Assembly (NCBI RefSeq): GCF_003610405.1
Contig: NZ_RAQC01000002.1
Coordinates: 248,001-312,000 of the forward strand
Direction: 5' to 3'
Source of the DNA: Microbacterium sp. AG238
Lineage (GTDB): Bacteria; Actinomycetota; Actinomycetes; Actinomycetales; Microbacteriaceae
DNA length: 64,000 bases
The first letter of the stretch is position 1; each line of letters starts with the position of its first letter. The notes under the pieces were generated by a model. The model saw only the letters and a program-made list of their open reading frames with translations, had not been told where the DNA came from and did no database searches. Shown here piece by piece: positions 37,357-46,412 of the stretch. The position numbers and the translations under genes are program-made.

Positions 37357-38010
37357 ATGATCGCACTCGCCGATCCCACCGTCGTGCCGTGGGACGCCCA
37401 CGTAGACTGGCCGCTGATGGAAGAGCAAGCGGTCACCGATCCGAGCGTGCAGTTCGAGGAGCAGGCGCTCCCGTTCATGGACCAGCTTTACGCCGCGGCC
37501 ATGCGTATGACGCGCAATCCCGCCGACGCGGCGGATCTCGTGCAGGAGACGTTCGTCAAGGCGTTCGCCTCGTGGTCGTCGTTCACGCAGGGCACGAACC
37601 TCAAGGCGTGGCTGTACCGGATCCTGACGAACACGTACATCAACACCTACCGCAAGAAGCAGCGGGAGCCCTACCAGGGCACCATCGACGACCTCGAGGA
37701 CTGGCAGCTGGGCGGAGCGGAATCGACCACCGCATCCAGCAGCCGCTCGGCCGAGGCCGAAGCGATCGACCACATGCCGGCATCCGCGGTGAAGGATGCC
37801 CTGCAGTCGATCCCCGAGGATTTCCGGCTGGCGGTGTACCTCGCCGACGTCGAGGGATTCGCCTACCAGGAGATCGCCGACATCATGAAAACCCCCATCG
37901 GCACGGTCATGAGTCGTCTGCACCGTGGCAGACGACTGCTGCGTGACCTGCTGGCCGACTACGCGAAAGAGCGGGGCATCGCGACGCCCCCCACGAGGAG
38001 CAAGAAATGA
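37357..38010 (+). CDS. ECF sigma factor, SigR/SigH type (thiol-oxidative stress)
   Basis: A 217-residue group 4 sigma factor. Region 2 (about 40-105) has [28 protein letters not shown], and region 4 (about 150-205) has [29 protein letters not shown] and [11 protein letters not shown]. SigR (Streptomyces) and SigH (mycobacteria) switch on thioredoxin and mycothiol genes under disulfide stress. The identity is supported by the overlapping downstream gene for a zinc anti-sigma. AAGGGAG precedes the ATG by 5 nt. A classical SigR-type GGAAT/GTT autoregulatory promoter was not found in the short gap to the divergent aroA. Confidence 0.9.
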   Translation: MIALADPTVVPWDAHVDWPLMEEQAVTDPSVQFEEQALPFMDQLYAAAMRMTRNPADAADLVQETFVKAFASWSSFTQGTNLKAWLYRILTNTYINTYRKKQREPYQGTIDDLEDWQLGGAESTTASSSRSAEAEAIDHMPASAVKDALQSIPEDFRLAVYLADVEGFAYQEIADIMKTPIGTVMSRLHRGRRLLRDLLADYAKERGIATPPTRSKK

Positions 38011-38255
38011 GTGACTGCGGCTGCGAGAAGGCGCGACGCGATCTGGAAGAGTACCTGCGCAACGAGGTCTGCAAGACCGAGCATTCCGACATCCGCGAGC
38101 ACCTGGAATCGTGCCCGGCATGTCGTGACGAGGCTCTGGTCTCGCGCACGCTCACCGAGGTGGTGGCCCGCGCCTGCCGGGAGTCTGCTCCCGAGGAGCT
38201 CCGCGACCAGGTGCTGGCGCGGCTGCGGCAGGCCCAGGAGGCCGCGCACGCCTGA
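38007..38255 (+). CDS. Zinc-binding anti-sigma factor (RsrA/RshA-like)
   Basis: An 82-residue thiol-sensitive anti-sigma that holds the partner sigma until oxidised. The ZAS motif H32-x3-C36-x2-C39 ([10 protein letters not shown]) is present, with further Cys at 4, 6 and 22, the arrangement used for zinc release on disulfide formation. Its ATG overlaps the sigma stop (ATGA), giving balanced synthesis of the pair. It ends in a strong hairpin shared with kgd. Confidence 0.93.
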   Translation: MSDCGCEKARRDLEEYLRNEVCKTEHSDIREHLESCPACRDEALVSRTLTEVVARACRESAPEELRDQVLARLRQAQEAAHA

Positions 38256-38316
38256 GTCCGCCCGTGTGGCTCTGCTGACCGGCTGAGACGGCACGAGAGC
38301 ACGGGGCGAAAAGCTG

Positions 38317-38349
38317 GAAGGGGCAGACGTCCGTCACGTCTGCCCCTTC
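38317..38349. terminator. Bidirectional terminator between the anti-sigma gene and kgd
   Basis: A 14-bp perfect stem (GAAGGGGCAGACGT with ACGTCTGCCCCTTC) and a 5-nt loop between convergent genes. Confidence 0.9.
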
Positions 38350-38364
38350 TGCGCTGTCACCGTC

Positions 38365-41300
38365 TCAGAGCGTGAGCGCCTGCTCGATGAGCTTCGCCTG
38401 CTCGACCGCATGCACCTTCGGTGAGCCGGTGGCCGTCGATGCGGCGGCGGGTCGGGTGATGCCGCGAACGGCGCGTCCGTCGAGCTTGGCGGAGGCCTCG
38501 AGCGCGATGAACGGCCACGCACCCTGGTTCTCGGGCTCGTCCTGGACCCAGACGACCTCGGCGTTCGGGTAGCCCGCGAGGACAGCCTTGAGCTCGTCGA
38601 CCGGCGCGGGATAGAACTGCTCGAGACGCACGAGCGCGATGGCCGGGTTCGGCTTCTTGTCGAGCTCGGACTTCAGATCCCAGTGGATCTTGCCCGAGTG
38701 CAACAGCACCCGCTTGACGGCGCTCTTGTCGGTGATCGCGATGTCGTCGATGACGGGCTCGAACTTGCCGTTCTGGAAGTCCTCGACCGGGCTCGTCGCG
38801 CCGCGCAGGCGCAGCATCGCCTTCGGGGTGAACACGACGAGCGGACGGCGCGGGCGTGCGTACGCCTGGCGACGGAGCAGGTGGAAGTACGACGCGGGCG
38901 TCGACGGGCGAGCGACCGTCATGTTGTCCTGGGCGCACATCTGCAGGTAGCGCTCGATGCGGGCCGACGAGTGGTCCGGCCCCTGGCCCTCGTAGCCGTG
39001 GGGGAGCAGCAGGACGACACCCGACTGCTGCGCCCACTTCTGCTCGGCCGACGAGATGAACTCGTCGATGACCGACTGGGCGCCGTTGGCGAAGTCGCCG
39101 AACTGCGCCTCCCACAGCACGAGCGAATCGGCACGCTCGACCGAGTATCCGTACTCGAAGGCCATCGCCGCGTACTCGCTCAGCAGCGAGTCGTAGACGT
39201 AGAAGCGGCCCTGGTTCTCGGAGAGATTCGCGAGCGGCAGCCACTCCTGGCCATTCGAGCGGTCGTGGAGGACCGCGTGGCGCTGCACGAACGTGCCGCG
39301 ACGGGCGTCCTGGCCGGCGAGGCGGACGTTCGTGCCCTCCATCAGCAGCGACCCGAAGGCGAAGAGCTCACCCATCGCCCAGTCGATGTTGCCGTTGCGG
39401 CTCATGTCGTGGCGCTTGTCGAGCAGCTGCTTGAGCTTGCCGTGCACCGTGAAGCCTTCAGGGGCGTTGACGAACGCGTCGCCGATCTGGCGGATGACGT
39501 CTTCGCCGACACCCGTCGTCTCGGGCGCGCCGACGGCCTGATCGATCGGCCCCGACAGACCCACCGGGCCGGAGGCGCCGGTTTCGGCGGCGTGCGTCTC
39601 GGCGAACGCGACCTCGAGGCGGTCCTGGAAGTCGCGCTTGGCCTGCTCGTACTCTTCCTCGGTGATGTCGCCGCGTCCGACCAGCGACTCGGTGTAGAGC
39701 CGGCGGACCGAGCGCTTCGCCTCGATGAGGTTCGTCATGAGGGGCTGGGTCATCGAGGGGTCATCGCCCTCGTTGTGGCCGCGGCGGCGGTAGCAGACGA
39801 GGTCGATGACGACGTCGCGCTTGAACTCCTGGCGGTAGCGGAAGGCGAGCTGCGCGACGTGCACGACGGCCTCGGGGTCGTCGCCGTTGACGTGGAAGAT
39901 CGGCGCCTGGATGGTCTTGGCGACGTCGGTCGCATACACCGAGCTGCGGGCGTCGAGCGGGAGCGTGGTGAATCCCACCTGGTTGTTCACCACGACGTGG
40001 ACGGTGCCGCCCGTGCGGTATCCGCGCAACTGCGACATCTGCAGGGTCTCGACCACGACGCCCTGGCCGGCGAAGGCCGCATCGCCGTGCACGAGGATCG
40101 GGAGCCACGAGAACGACGCGATCGGGCCGCGGTCCTGCTTGGCGCGGACGATGCCCTCGAGCACGCCGTCGACGGTCTCGAGGTGCGAGGGGTTGGCCGC
40201 GAGGTAGACCGGAAGCTCATCGCCCTCGTCACCGACGAAGGTGCCCTCGGTGCCGAGGTGGTACTTCACGTCGCCCGAGCCGCTCTTCGAGCCGATGGCG
40301 ACGGAACCCTCGAACTCGCGGAAGACCTGGCCGTACGTCTTGCCGGCGATGTTCGTCAGCACGTTGAGGCGGCCGCGGTGAGCCATGCCGATCGCGGCCC
40401 CCTCGAGCCCGGTGCGAGCGGCACCCTGGAGGATCTCGTCGAGCAGCGGGATCAGCGACTCGCCGCCCTCGAGGCTGAAGCGCTTCTGACCCACGAACTT
40501 CGTCTGCAGGAAGGTCTCGAACGCCTCGGCCTGGTTCAGCTTGCCGAGGATGCGCAGCTGCTCGGCGTGGCCGGGCTTCTGGTACTTCACCTCGACGTTG
40601 TCCTGGAACCACTTGCGCTGATCGGGGTCCTGGATGTGCATGTACTCGATGCCGATCGTGCGGCAATACGAGTCGCGCAGGACGCCGAGGATCTCACGCA
40701 GCTTCATGACCCGCTTGCTGCCGAAACCTCCGGTGACGAACTCGCGATCGAGGTCCCAGAACGTCAGGCCGTGCTGCTCGATCTCGAGGTCGGGGTGCGT
40801 GCGCTGGCGGTACTCGAGCGGGTCGATGTCGGCCATGAGATGGCCGCGCACCCGGTAGGAGTTGATGAGTTCCTGAACACGGGCGGTCTTGTCGACGCGC
40901 TCGGCGAGGTCGACGTTGATGTCGGTCGACCACTGGATGGGCGCGTAGGGGATGCGCAGTGCGGCGAAGATCTCGTCGTAGAAGCCGTTCTTGCCGATCA
41001 GCAGCTCGTGCACCGTCTTCAGGAACTCGCCCGAGCCGGCACCCTGGATGACGCGGTGGTCGTACGTGCTCGTCAACGTGATGGTCTTGCCGATGCCGAG
41101 GTTGACCAGCGTCTTCTCGCTCGAGCCCTGGAACTCGGCCGGGTAGTCGAGGGCGCCGGCGCCGATGATGCTGCCCTGGCCGCGCATGAGGCGCGGGACG
41201 GAGTGCACCGTTCCGATGCCGCCGGGGTTCGTCAGCGAGATCGTCGTGCCCTGGAAGTCCGCTGCCGTCAGCTTGTTCTTGCGAGCGCGGGTGACCAGGT

Positions 41301-42060
41301 CCTCATAGGCCGAGAGGTACTCGGTGAAACTGAGCGACTCGGCGCGCTTGATGCTCGGCACCATGAGCGCGCGGGTGCCGTCGGGCTTGGGGAGGTCGAT
41401 CGCGATGCCGAGACCGACGTGCGCGTGCGCGATGACCGAGGGCTTGCCGTCGACTTCGGCGTACGAGACGTTCTGGCTCGGGAAGGCCTTGAGAGCCTGG
41501 ATGAGCGCCCAGCCGATGAGGTGGGTGAAGCTGATCTTGCCGCCGCGCGTGCGCGACATGTGGTTGTTGATGACGATGCGGTTGTCGATCATCAGCTTCG
41601 CGGGGATCGTGCGCACGCTCGTCGCGGTGGGCACCGTGAGCGAGTCGTCCATGTTCGCCGCGAGGGTCTTGGGCATCCCGCGAAGCGGGGTCACGACGTC
41701 TTCACGTTGCTCGACCTCGGCGGCGGGCGTCGTCGGGGCCTGCGCGGGCACGGGCTGAGCGGCCGCGGGCCGCGCCGTCGTGCGGGCGACCGGCTGCGAG
41801 CCGACAGTCGGCACGGGCGCCGTCACCGGGTGGGATGTCGTGGCGGGCTGAGCGGCCGCGGGCTGCGACGGAGCGGATGCGGCGGGCTTCGCGCTGGCGC
41901 CGCTCACGTGAGCGGCGTAGGCCTCGAGCGTCGGCCACCACTCCTTGTCCACCGAGTTCTTGTCTTCGCGGAACTGTTCGTACAGTTCCGCGACGAGCCA
42001 TTCGTTCGCCCCGAACTCGCCGTCGTTCGAGGTTCCGATTCCGGTCGCCTGGCTGGACAC
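38365..42060 (-). CDS. kgd: Multifunctional 2-oxoglutarate metabolism enzyme Kgd
   Basis: A 1231-residue fusion acting in the TCA cycle as E1 component of 2-oxoglutarate dehydrogenase, decarboxylase and carboligase. The order is an N-terminal anchor segment (1-50, NEWLVAELYEQFREDKNSVD), an Ala/Pro linker (about 55-115), an E2-like acyltransferase domain (about 120-350) and a ThDP-dependent E1 (about 370-1231). The E2-type site reads YDHRVIQGAGSGEFL, without the Asp of the classical HxxxD, as in other Kgd proteins. The E1 part has MAHRGRLNVLTN and HLGTEGTFVGD-type motifs. Start GTG at 42060. There is no lipoyl domain, so it must work with a separate E2. Confidence 0.97.
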   Translation of the reverse strand: MSSQATGIGTSNDGEFGANEWLVAELYEQFREDKNSVDKEWWPTLEAYAAHVSGASAKPAASAPSQPAAAQPATTSHPVTAPVPTVGSQPVARTTARPAAAQPVPAQAPTTPAAEVEQREDVVTPLRGMPKTLAANMDDSLTVPTATSVRTIPAKLMIDNRIVINNHMSRTRGGKISFTHLIGWALIQALKAFPSQNVSYAEVDGKPSVIAHAHVGLGIAIDLPKPDGTRALMVPSIKRAESLSFTEYLSAYEDLVTRARKNKLTAADFQGTTISLTNPGGIGTVHSVPRLMRGQGSIIGAGALDYPAEFQGSSEKTLVNLGIGKTITLTSTYDHRVIQGAGSGEFLKTVHELLIGKNGFYDEIFAALRIPYAPIQWSTDINVDLAERVDKTARVQELINSYRVRGHLMADIDPLEYRQRTHPDLEIEQHGLTFWDLDREFVTGGFGSKRVMKLREILGVLRDSYCRTIGIEYMHIQDPDQRKWFQDNVEVKYQKPGHAEQLRILGKLNQAEAFETFLQTKFVGQKRFSLEGGESLIPLLDEILQGAARTGLEGAAIGMAHRGRLNVLTNIAGKTYGQVFREFEGSVAIGSKSGSGDVKYHLGTEGTFVGDEGDELPVYLAANPSHLETVDGVLEGIVRAKQDRGPIASFSWLPILVHGDAAFAGQGVVVETLQMSQLRGYRTGGTVHVVVNNQVGFTTLPLDARSSVYATDVAKTIQAPIFHVNGDDPEAVVHVAQLAFRYRQEFKRDVVIDLVCYRRRGHNEGDDPSMTQPLMTNLIEAKRSVRRLYTESLVGRGDITEEEYEQAKRDFQDRLEVAFAETHAAETGASGPVGLSGPIDQAVGAPETTGVGEDVIRQIGDAFVNAPEGFTVHGKLKQLLDKRHDMSRNGNIDWAMGELFAFGSLLMEGTNVRLAGQDARRGTFVQRHAVLHDRSNGQEWLPLANLSENQGRFYVYDSLLSEYAAMAFEYGYSVERADSLVLWEAQFGDFANGAQSVIDEFISSAEQKWAQQSGVVLLLPHGYEGQGPDHSSARIERYLQMCAQDNMTVARPSTPASYFHLLRRQAYARPRRPLVVFTPKAMLRLRGATSPVEDFQNGKFEPVIDDIAITDKSAVKRVLLHSGKIHWDLKSELDKKPNPAIALVRLEQFYPAPVDELKAVLAGYPNAEVVWVQDEPENQGAWPFIALEASAKLDGRAVRGITRPAAASTATGSPKVHAVEQAKLIEQALTL

Positions 42061-42096
42061 GGCAGATCGCCTGCTTTCATCGGTGAAGATCAGTTC

Positions 42097-42123
42097 TCAC
42101 GGCGGTGGTCCGCCGCCGCGCAC
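42097..42123 (-). other. Possible 8-residue leader ORF upstream of kgd
   Basis: GTG-initiated reading frame MRGGGPPP followed by TGA, in the kgd leader 37 nt before the kgd start, with AGGAG just upstream. The run also folds as a CGGCGG/CCGCCG hairpin. Coding is uncertain. Confidence 0.25.
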
Positions 42124-42131
42124 AGTCTCCT

Positions 42132-42137
42132 AGGGTA
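42132..42137 (-). promoter_or_regulatory. Candidate kgd -10 element
   Basis: TACCCT on the minus strand, giving a roughly 65-nt leader for kgd. No convincing -35. Confidence 0.4.
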
Positions 42138-42225
42138 GCCCAGATCAACGGACCGGATGCCGCCACAGCATCCGTGGTATCGCATCGTGATCGAGGCGCT
42201 CCGGCCGCCTGTCGGGTCGGCGGCG

Positions 42226-42231
42226 TAGCGT
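42226..42231 (+). promoter_or_regulatory. Leaderless -10 element (guaB1)
   Basis: TAGCGT, with 7 nt to the ATG at 42239. Confidence 0.55.
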
Positions 42232-42238
42232 ATGGGCC

Positions 42239-43696
42239 ATGCGTTTCTCCGGTGCAGATCCCACGGTCGACTTGACGTACTCCGATGTCTTCCTCGTGCC
42301 GCGCCGATCGGCCATCACGAGCCGGCTCGACGTCGATCTCGCCCCCGGCGACGGCACCGCTGCCACACTGCCGATCGTCTCGGCCAACATGAACTCCGTC
42401 ACCGGTCCGCGCCTCGCCGCCACCCTGGCGCGGCGCGGCGGTCTGGGCGTCCTGCCGCAGGACATGCCTCTCCAGGATCTCGACGCCGCCATCCGATGGG
42501 TCAAGGACCAGCCGGTCGCGTGGGACACCCCGATCGTGCTCTCACCGGATGCCACGGTGGCCGAGGCATCCCGCATCCTCCCCGCGCTCGACGGGCACGG
42601 CATCGTCGTCGCCGACCCGGCGGCACCGACGCGGCGCATCGAGGACATCGCCGGAATCGTCCCCGCCGCCCGCCTCGCGACCGCGTTGCCCGACGCGCGT
42701 CTGGGCGACCTCGTCCGAGACCGAGCGACCGCGATCGACGCCGACGATGTGGCCGATCCTCGGGCCGCCTTCGACCTCATCGACGCGGCCGACGTGCCGG
42801 TCGTCGCGATGCTCCACCAGGGGGTGCTCGTCGGCACCCTCTCGCGCCGCAGCGCGCTGCGCACCGCGATCTACCGCCCCGCCGTCGACGGCGACGGCCG
42901 GCTCATCGTCGCGGCCGCGATCGGGATCAACGGTGACGCGGCGGCCAAGGCGCAGGCGCTCGCCGCCGCGGGCGTCGACGTGCTCGTCGTCGACACCGCC
43001 CACGGGCACCAGGAGGGCATGCTCCGCGCACTGCGCGAGGTCGCCGCGCTCGATCTCGGTCTGCCGATCGTCGCGGGCAACGTCGTCACGGCCGAGGGCG
43101 TGACCGACCTCGTCGATGCGGGAGCCACGATCCTCAAGGTCGGCGTCGGCCCCGGCGCGATGTGCACGACCCGCATGATGACAGCCGTCGGGCGCCCGCA
43201 GTTCTCCGCGGTGCTCGAGACCGCGCAGGCCGCGGCGGAACGCGGCGCGCACGTATGGGCTGACGGTGGAGTCCGCTACCCCCGGGATGTCGCCCTCGCG
43301 CTGGCCGCGGGCGCGGCATCCGTCATGATCGGCTCGTGGTTCGCCGGCACGATCGAGTCGCCCGGCGAGGTCCAGCTCGACGACGAGGGACGTGCGTTCA
43401 AGGAGTCGTGGGGAATGGCCTCGACGAAGGCCGTCGTCGGCCGGTTCGGGCGTCTCGATGCCTATGAACGAGCGCGCAAGGAGCTGTTCGCCGAGGGCAT
43501 CTCGTCGTCGCGCATCTACCTCGACCCGCTGCGTCCGGGCGTCGAGGATCTGCTCGACATGATCACCTCGGGCGTGCGTTCGTCGTTCACCTACGCGGGC
43601 GCGGCCACGGTCGCGGAGTTCCACGACCGCGCGACAGTGGGTCTGCAGTCGGCGGCCGGCTACGAAGAGGGCAAGGCGCTTCCCGTCAGCTGGTAG
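42239..43696 (+). CDS. guaB1: GuaB1 family IMP dehydrogenase-related protein (GMP reductase)
   Basis: A 485-residue (beta/alpha)8 barrel with an inserted CBS pair (about residues 95-215). Catalytic Cys309 lies in GPGAMCTTRMMTAVGRP, and the nucleotide loop contains WADGGVRYPRDVALALAAGA. Mycobacterial GuaB1 has been shown to be a CBS-domain GMP reductase in purine salvage rather than an IMP dehydrogenase. The same activity is inferred here from the family-specific MRFSGADPTVDLTYSDVFLV start and the short catalytic flap. It is a single gene, divergent from kgd. An out-of-frame ATG 7 bp upstream is ignored. Confidence 0.93.
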   Translation: MRFSGADPTVDLTYSDVFLVPRRSAITSRLDVDLAPGDGTAATLPIVSANMNSVTGPRLAATLARRGGLGVLPQDMPLQDLDAAIRWVKDQPVAWDTPIVLSPDATVAEASRILPALDGHGIVVADPAAPTRRIEDIAGIVPAARLATALPDARLGDLVRDRATAIDADDVADPRAAFDLIDAADVPVVAMLHQGVLVGTLSRRSALRTAIYRPAVDGDGRLIVAAAIGINGDAAAKAQALAAAGVDVLVVDTAHGHQEGMLRALREVAALDLGLPIVAGNVVTAEGVTDLVDAGATILKVGVGPGAMCTTRMMTAVGRPQFSAVLETAQAAAERGAHVWADGGVRYPRDVALALAAGAASVMIGSWFAGTIESPGEVQLDDEGRAFKESWGMASTKAVVGRFGRLDAYERARKELFAEGISSSRIYLDPLRPGVEDLLDMITSGVRSSFTYAGAATVAEFHDRATVGLQSAAGYEEGKALPVSW

Positions 43697-43795
43697 GTCC
43701 GCGCGCCGTGCTTCGCTCGCAGTTCGCGGGATGGGGCGCGCTTCGTACTGCGGCCGACGACCGAAAGTGCGCCCGATGACTGCGCCGCTCTCGGC

Positions 43796-44749
43796 TCACC
43801 GCCCGGGGCGCGGGCGGGCCGAGGGGAGGCCGTCGGCCCGCAGGATGTCGTACAGCAGCCGGGGGCTCCGCAGGTGCGGGGTGCGCCATCGTGAGAGCGC
43901 GCGAACCTGACGCCGTAGTGCGTCGCCCCGATCCTTCTCGGCGATGAGCACCTGCTCGGGTGTGCGTCCCTGCCGCATCGCCGGGTCGAGGTACTTGCCG
44001 GTGCCGTCGAACTCGCCGATGTGGTCGTGATCGGGCCACCAGAAGTCGGCGAACGCGTCGCGGCCGTCCGGCAGGGTGAAGCGCTGTTGCAGCGTCGGTG
44101 CGGGGAAGCCGAGCCGGTCGATCAGGACTCTGCTCTGGGATTCGCGGACGCTGTCGGAGAAGCCGGTGGCGAACGCGGTCACGGCGGCGACTCGGGCGTG
44201 GGCGCGGCCGGTGTAGCGGGATGCCGCTTCTTCGAGCTCCTGCCGCGTGCACAGTGCGCCGCCGGAACGTCGGTGCCACAGGGCCTGGTCGGCGGCGACG
44301 ACCCCGCTGACCGCGGGCAGGAGCGACACAAGGTCGACGGCCGTACGCGCGGGCACGGTGAGGAGATGCGCGCCCCAGGGCATCACCTCGTCGGCATCCA
44401 GCGGCCGGTGATGGCGGCGGATGGCGCCCGATGAGCCCGCGGACGTGGCCGTGGTGACGTCGATCGTTCGCGGCCACGAGCCGAGCAGATCGATGCCGAG
44501 CACGGCGGCGGCCGCGTGATGCGAGAAGACGGTGCCCGGGCGCAGGCGGGCCGCAGCCTCCCACACGCGCTGCGCGTGCGCGTCGCGCGGATTCAGCGCC
44601 GCCCAGGCCTCGGACGCGGCGTACGACCCGCGCGCGATCGGAGTCGCGGCCCCGGTTCTGCGCGCCCGATCGAGGAGCCGCGCGGTGGTCTCGTCGGCCT
44701 CGCGCCGCCGGACGACGACGTCCAGCGGCGGTCGGGTCATCCAGTTCAT
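43796..44749 (-). CDS. AbiEi-like / DUF559-like protein with PD-(D/E)xK features
   Basis: A 317-residue protein. The N-terminal half (about 1-170) resembles AbiEi-type antitoxins: a winged-helix lead-in (DETTARLLDRARRTGAATPIARGSYAA) and then GTVFSHHAAAAVLGIDLLG and LPAVSGVVAADQAL. The C-terminal part has a nuclease-like pattern, FADFWWPDHDHIGEFDGTGKYLD followed by AEKDRGDALR, matching the D...ExD...K layout of VSR/DUF559 endonucleases. Such proteins are frequent and lineage-variable in Microbacteriaceae. No separate toxin gene is adjacent. Of two ATGs nine bases apart, the first (44749) is used. CAGGCT 6 nt upstream is a weak leaderless -10. Confidence 0.65.
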   Translation of the reverse strand: MNWMTRPPLDVVVRRREADETTARLLDRARRTGAATPIARGSYAASEAWAALNPRDAHAQRVWEAAARLRPGTVFSHHAAAAVLGIDLLGSWPRTIDVTTATSAGSSGAIRRHHRPLDADEVMPWGAHLLTVPARTAVDLVSLLPAVSGVVAADQALWHRRSGGALCTRQELEEAASRYTGRAHARVAAVTAFATGFSDSVRESQSRVLIDRLGFPAPTLQQRFTLPDGRDAFADFWWPDHDHIGEFDGTGKYLDPAMRQGRTPEQVLIAEKDRGDALRRQVRALSRWRTPHLRSPRLLYDILRADGLPSARPRPGR

Positions 44750-44963
44750 GCCGGAAGCCTGCCCGAGCGCGGGGCTCACCGGGCCCGCGGCATCCGTCAC
44801 CGCGGAATCCGCCGTCCCACACGCTCCGGGGGAGGAATCGACGTGAAGCGCACTTCTCGAAGAGAAGCGCAGCTCGAAGCGCGCTCGACGCGCGAAGGTG
44901 CGCCCGACCCCAGGGCAACGCAAGCGAACCGGATGCCGCCCTCCGGGCCGCCCTCGACAGGCG

Positions 44964-44969
44964 TAAGAT
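44964..44969 (+). promoter_or_regulatory. Candidate -10 for the corC leader transcript
   Basis: TAAGAT, 10 nt before the leader ORF ATG, so the RNA would start only a few bases before that ATG. Confidence 0.5.
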
Positions 44970-44979
44970 CGGGCGCACG

Positions 44980-45045
44980 ATGGACGACCCTCCTAGTTGC
45001 CGACCCTCGCCCCGCCGACCCCGATCGATCGGGGGTGACGCCTGA
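44980..45045 (+). CDS. Proline-rich 21-codon leader ORF upstream of the CNNM/CorC operon
   Basis: This short frame begins MDDPPSCRPSPRRPR and ends GGDA. Its TGA overlaps the ATG of the membrane protein gene (TGATG), so translation of that gene is likely coupled. Two acidic residues followed directly by Pro-Pro at the N-terminus, with CCT Pro codons that are rare in this GC-rich genome, recall Mg-sensing leader peptides such as MgtL, where ribosomes falter on acidic-Pro starts at low Mg. A perfect palindrome (45019-45034) lies in its 3' part. It is too short for ordinary gene finding. Coding status is inferred. Confidence 0.5.
   Translation: MDDPPSCRPSPRRPRSIGGDA
45019..45034. promoter_or_regulatory. 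Palindrome overlapping the Shine-Dalgarno region of the first CNNM gene
   Basis: CCCCGATCGATCGGGG is a perfect 16-bp palindrome. Its right arm overlaps the only purine-rich stretch (GGGGG, 45031-45035) before the ATG at 45045, so a hairpin could mask that site. Confidence 0.5.
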
Positions 45046-46412
45046 TGGATTTCGTCATGCTGGGCGTGGGGCTCCTGCTGACCGTCGGCACCGGTCTGTT
45101 CGTCGCGAGTGAGTTCGCGCTCGTCAATCTCGATCGCGCAGATCTCGAAGCGCGCCAGGCGGCGGGTGAATCCCGACTGTCGATGACGATCGCGGCGCTT
45201 CGGATCACCTCGACGCATCTGTCGAGCGCGCAGCTCGGGATCACCCTGACGACGCTGCTGACCGGTTACACGATGGAGCCGGCGATCTCGAATCTGCTCT
45301 CGCCCGTCTTCGAGGCGTGGGGCTGGCCCGAGACCGTATCCCGCCCGGTCGCCGCCATCGTGGGCGTGTCGATCGCGACGATCTTCTCGATGATCCTGGG
45401 CGAGCTCGTCCCGAAGAACTTCGCGCTGGCGATCCCGCGCCAGACGGCGAAGCTCGTCATCCCGTTCCAGACCCTGTTCACGACCGTGTTCCGGCCGGCT
45501 GTCACGGTGCTCAACGGCAGCGCGAACGGCGTGCTGCGCTCGATGGGCGTCGAGCCCAAGGAGGAACTCTCGGGTGCCCGCTCCGCGGAGGAGCTGTCGA
45601 GCCTCGTGCGCCGGTCCGCGAGTGCGGGCGTGCTCGAGAAGGACACCGCCTCGCTGCTCGACCGATCGCTCACGTTCGCCCGGCTCACCACGGCCGACGT
45701 CATGACGCCGAGGCCCAGCCTGCACGCCGTCGCCGCGGGCGACAGCGTCGAGGACGTCATCCAGCTCGCGCGCCGCACCGGCCACAGCCGGTTCCCGGTC
45801 TTCGGCGACTCGATGGACGACATCACCGGCATCGTCCACGTCAAGCAGGCGGTCAGCGTTCCGCGCGAGCGCCGCGCCGATGTGCCCGCCGCCGCGATCG
45901 CGGAGGAGCCGCTGCGGGTGCCCGAAGCGGTGCACCTCGACGCCGTGCTGGGCGAACTGCGCGCTCGGGGCTATCAGATGGCGATCGTCGTCGACGAGTA
46001 CGGCGGCACCGCCGGTGTCGTGACCCTCGAGGATCTCGTGGAAGAGATCGTGGGCGAGGTGCTCGACGAGCACGACCGCAACCGGGCCGGAGTGCTTCGG
46101 GTCGCGGGCGGCATCGTGTTCCCCGCCGATCTTCGTCCCGACGAGGTGCTCGACCGCACCGGCGTCCGCGTCCCCGAGGGCGACGTCTACGACACCGTCG
46201 GCGGATTCGTGATGAGCGTGCTCGAACGTATTCCCGTCGTCGGCGACACGGTCGAGATCGAGGACGGCACGCTCACGGTTCAGCGCATGGACGGCAGGCG
46301 CGTCGACCGTGTGCTGTTCGAGCCCACCCCGGTGCCCGATACGGCGACGACCGCATCGGCGGTCGAGCCGATGCGACGCGCGCCGCGTCGCGAGGACGGT
46401 GATCGTCGATGA
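45045..46412 (+). CDS. CNNM/CorC (hemolysin) family membrane protein, probable Mg2+ exporter
   Basis: A 455-residue protein. The CNNM transmembrane domain (about 1-195) has three or four helices and the conserved [14 protein letters not shown] segment ([12 protein letters not shown]). A CBS pair covers about 215-340 ([35 protein letters not shown]), and a C-terminal CorC_HlyC domain ends near 430. Bacterial CNNM/CorC proteins (MpfA, CorC) export or protect against Mg2+, with ATP binding at the CBS pair. It is the first gene of a two-gene operon and is preceded by a leader ORF whose stop overlaps this ATG. Confidence 0.9.
   Translation: MDFVMLGVGLLLTVGTGLFVASEFALVNLDRADLEARQAAGESRLSMTIAALRITSTHLSSAQLGITLTTLLTGYTMEPAISNLLSPVFEAWGWPETVSRPVAAIVGVSIATIFSMILGELVPKNFALAIPRQTAKLVIPFQTLFTTVFRPAVTVLNGSANGVLRSMGVEPKEELSGARSAEELSSLVRRSASAGVLEKDTASLLDRSLTFARLTTADVMTPRPSLHAVAAGDSVEDVIQLARRTGHSRFPVFGDSMDDITGIVHVKQAVSVPRERRADVPAAAIAEEPLRVPEAVHLDAVLGELRARGYQMAIVVDEYGGTAGVVTLEDLVEEIVGEVLDEHDRNRAGVLRVAGGIVFPADLRPDEVLDRTGVRVPEGDVYDTVGGFVMSVLERIPVVGDTVEIEDGTLTVQRMDGRRVDRVLFEPTPVPDTATTASAVEPMRRAPRREDGDRR

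Noticed and set aside
38683..42138. Long plus-strand open frame opposite kgd
   Set aside because: Antisense shadow of a clear 1231-residue enzyme; the translated sequence has no recognisable domain.
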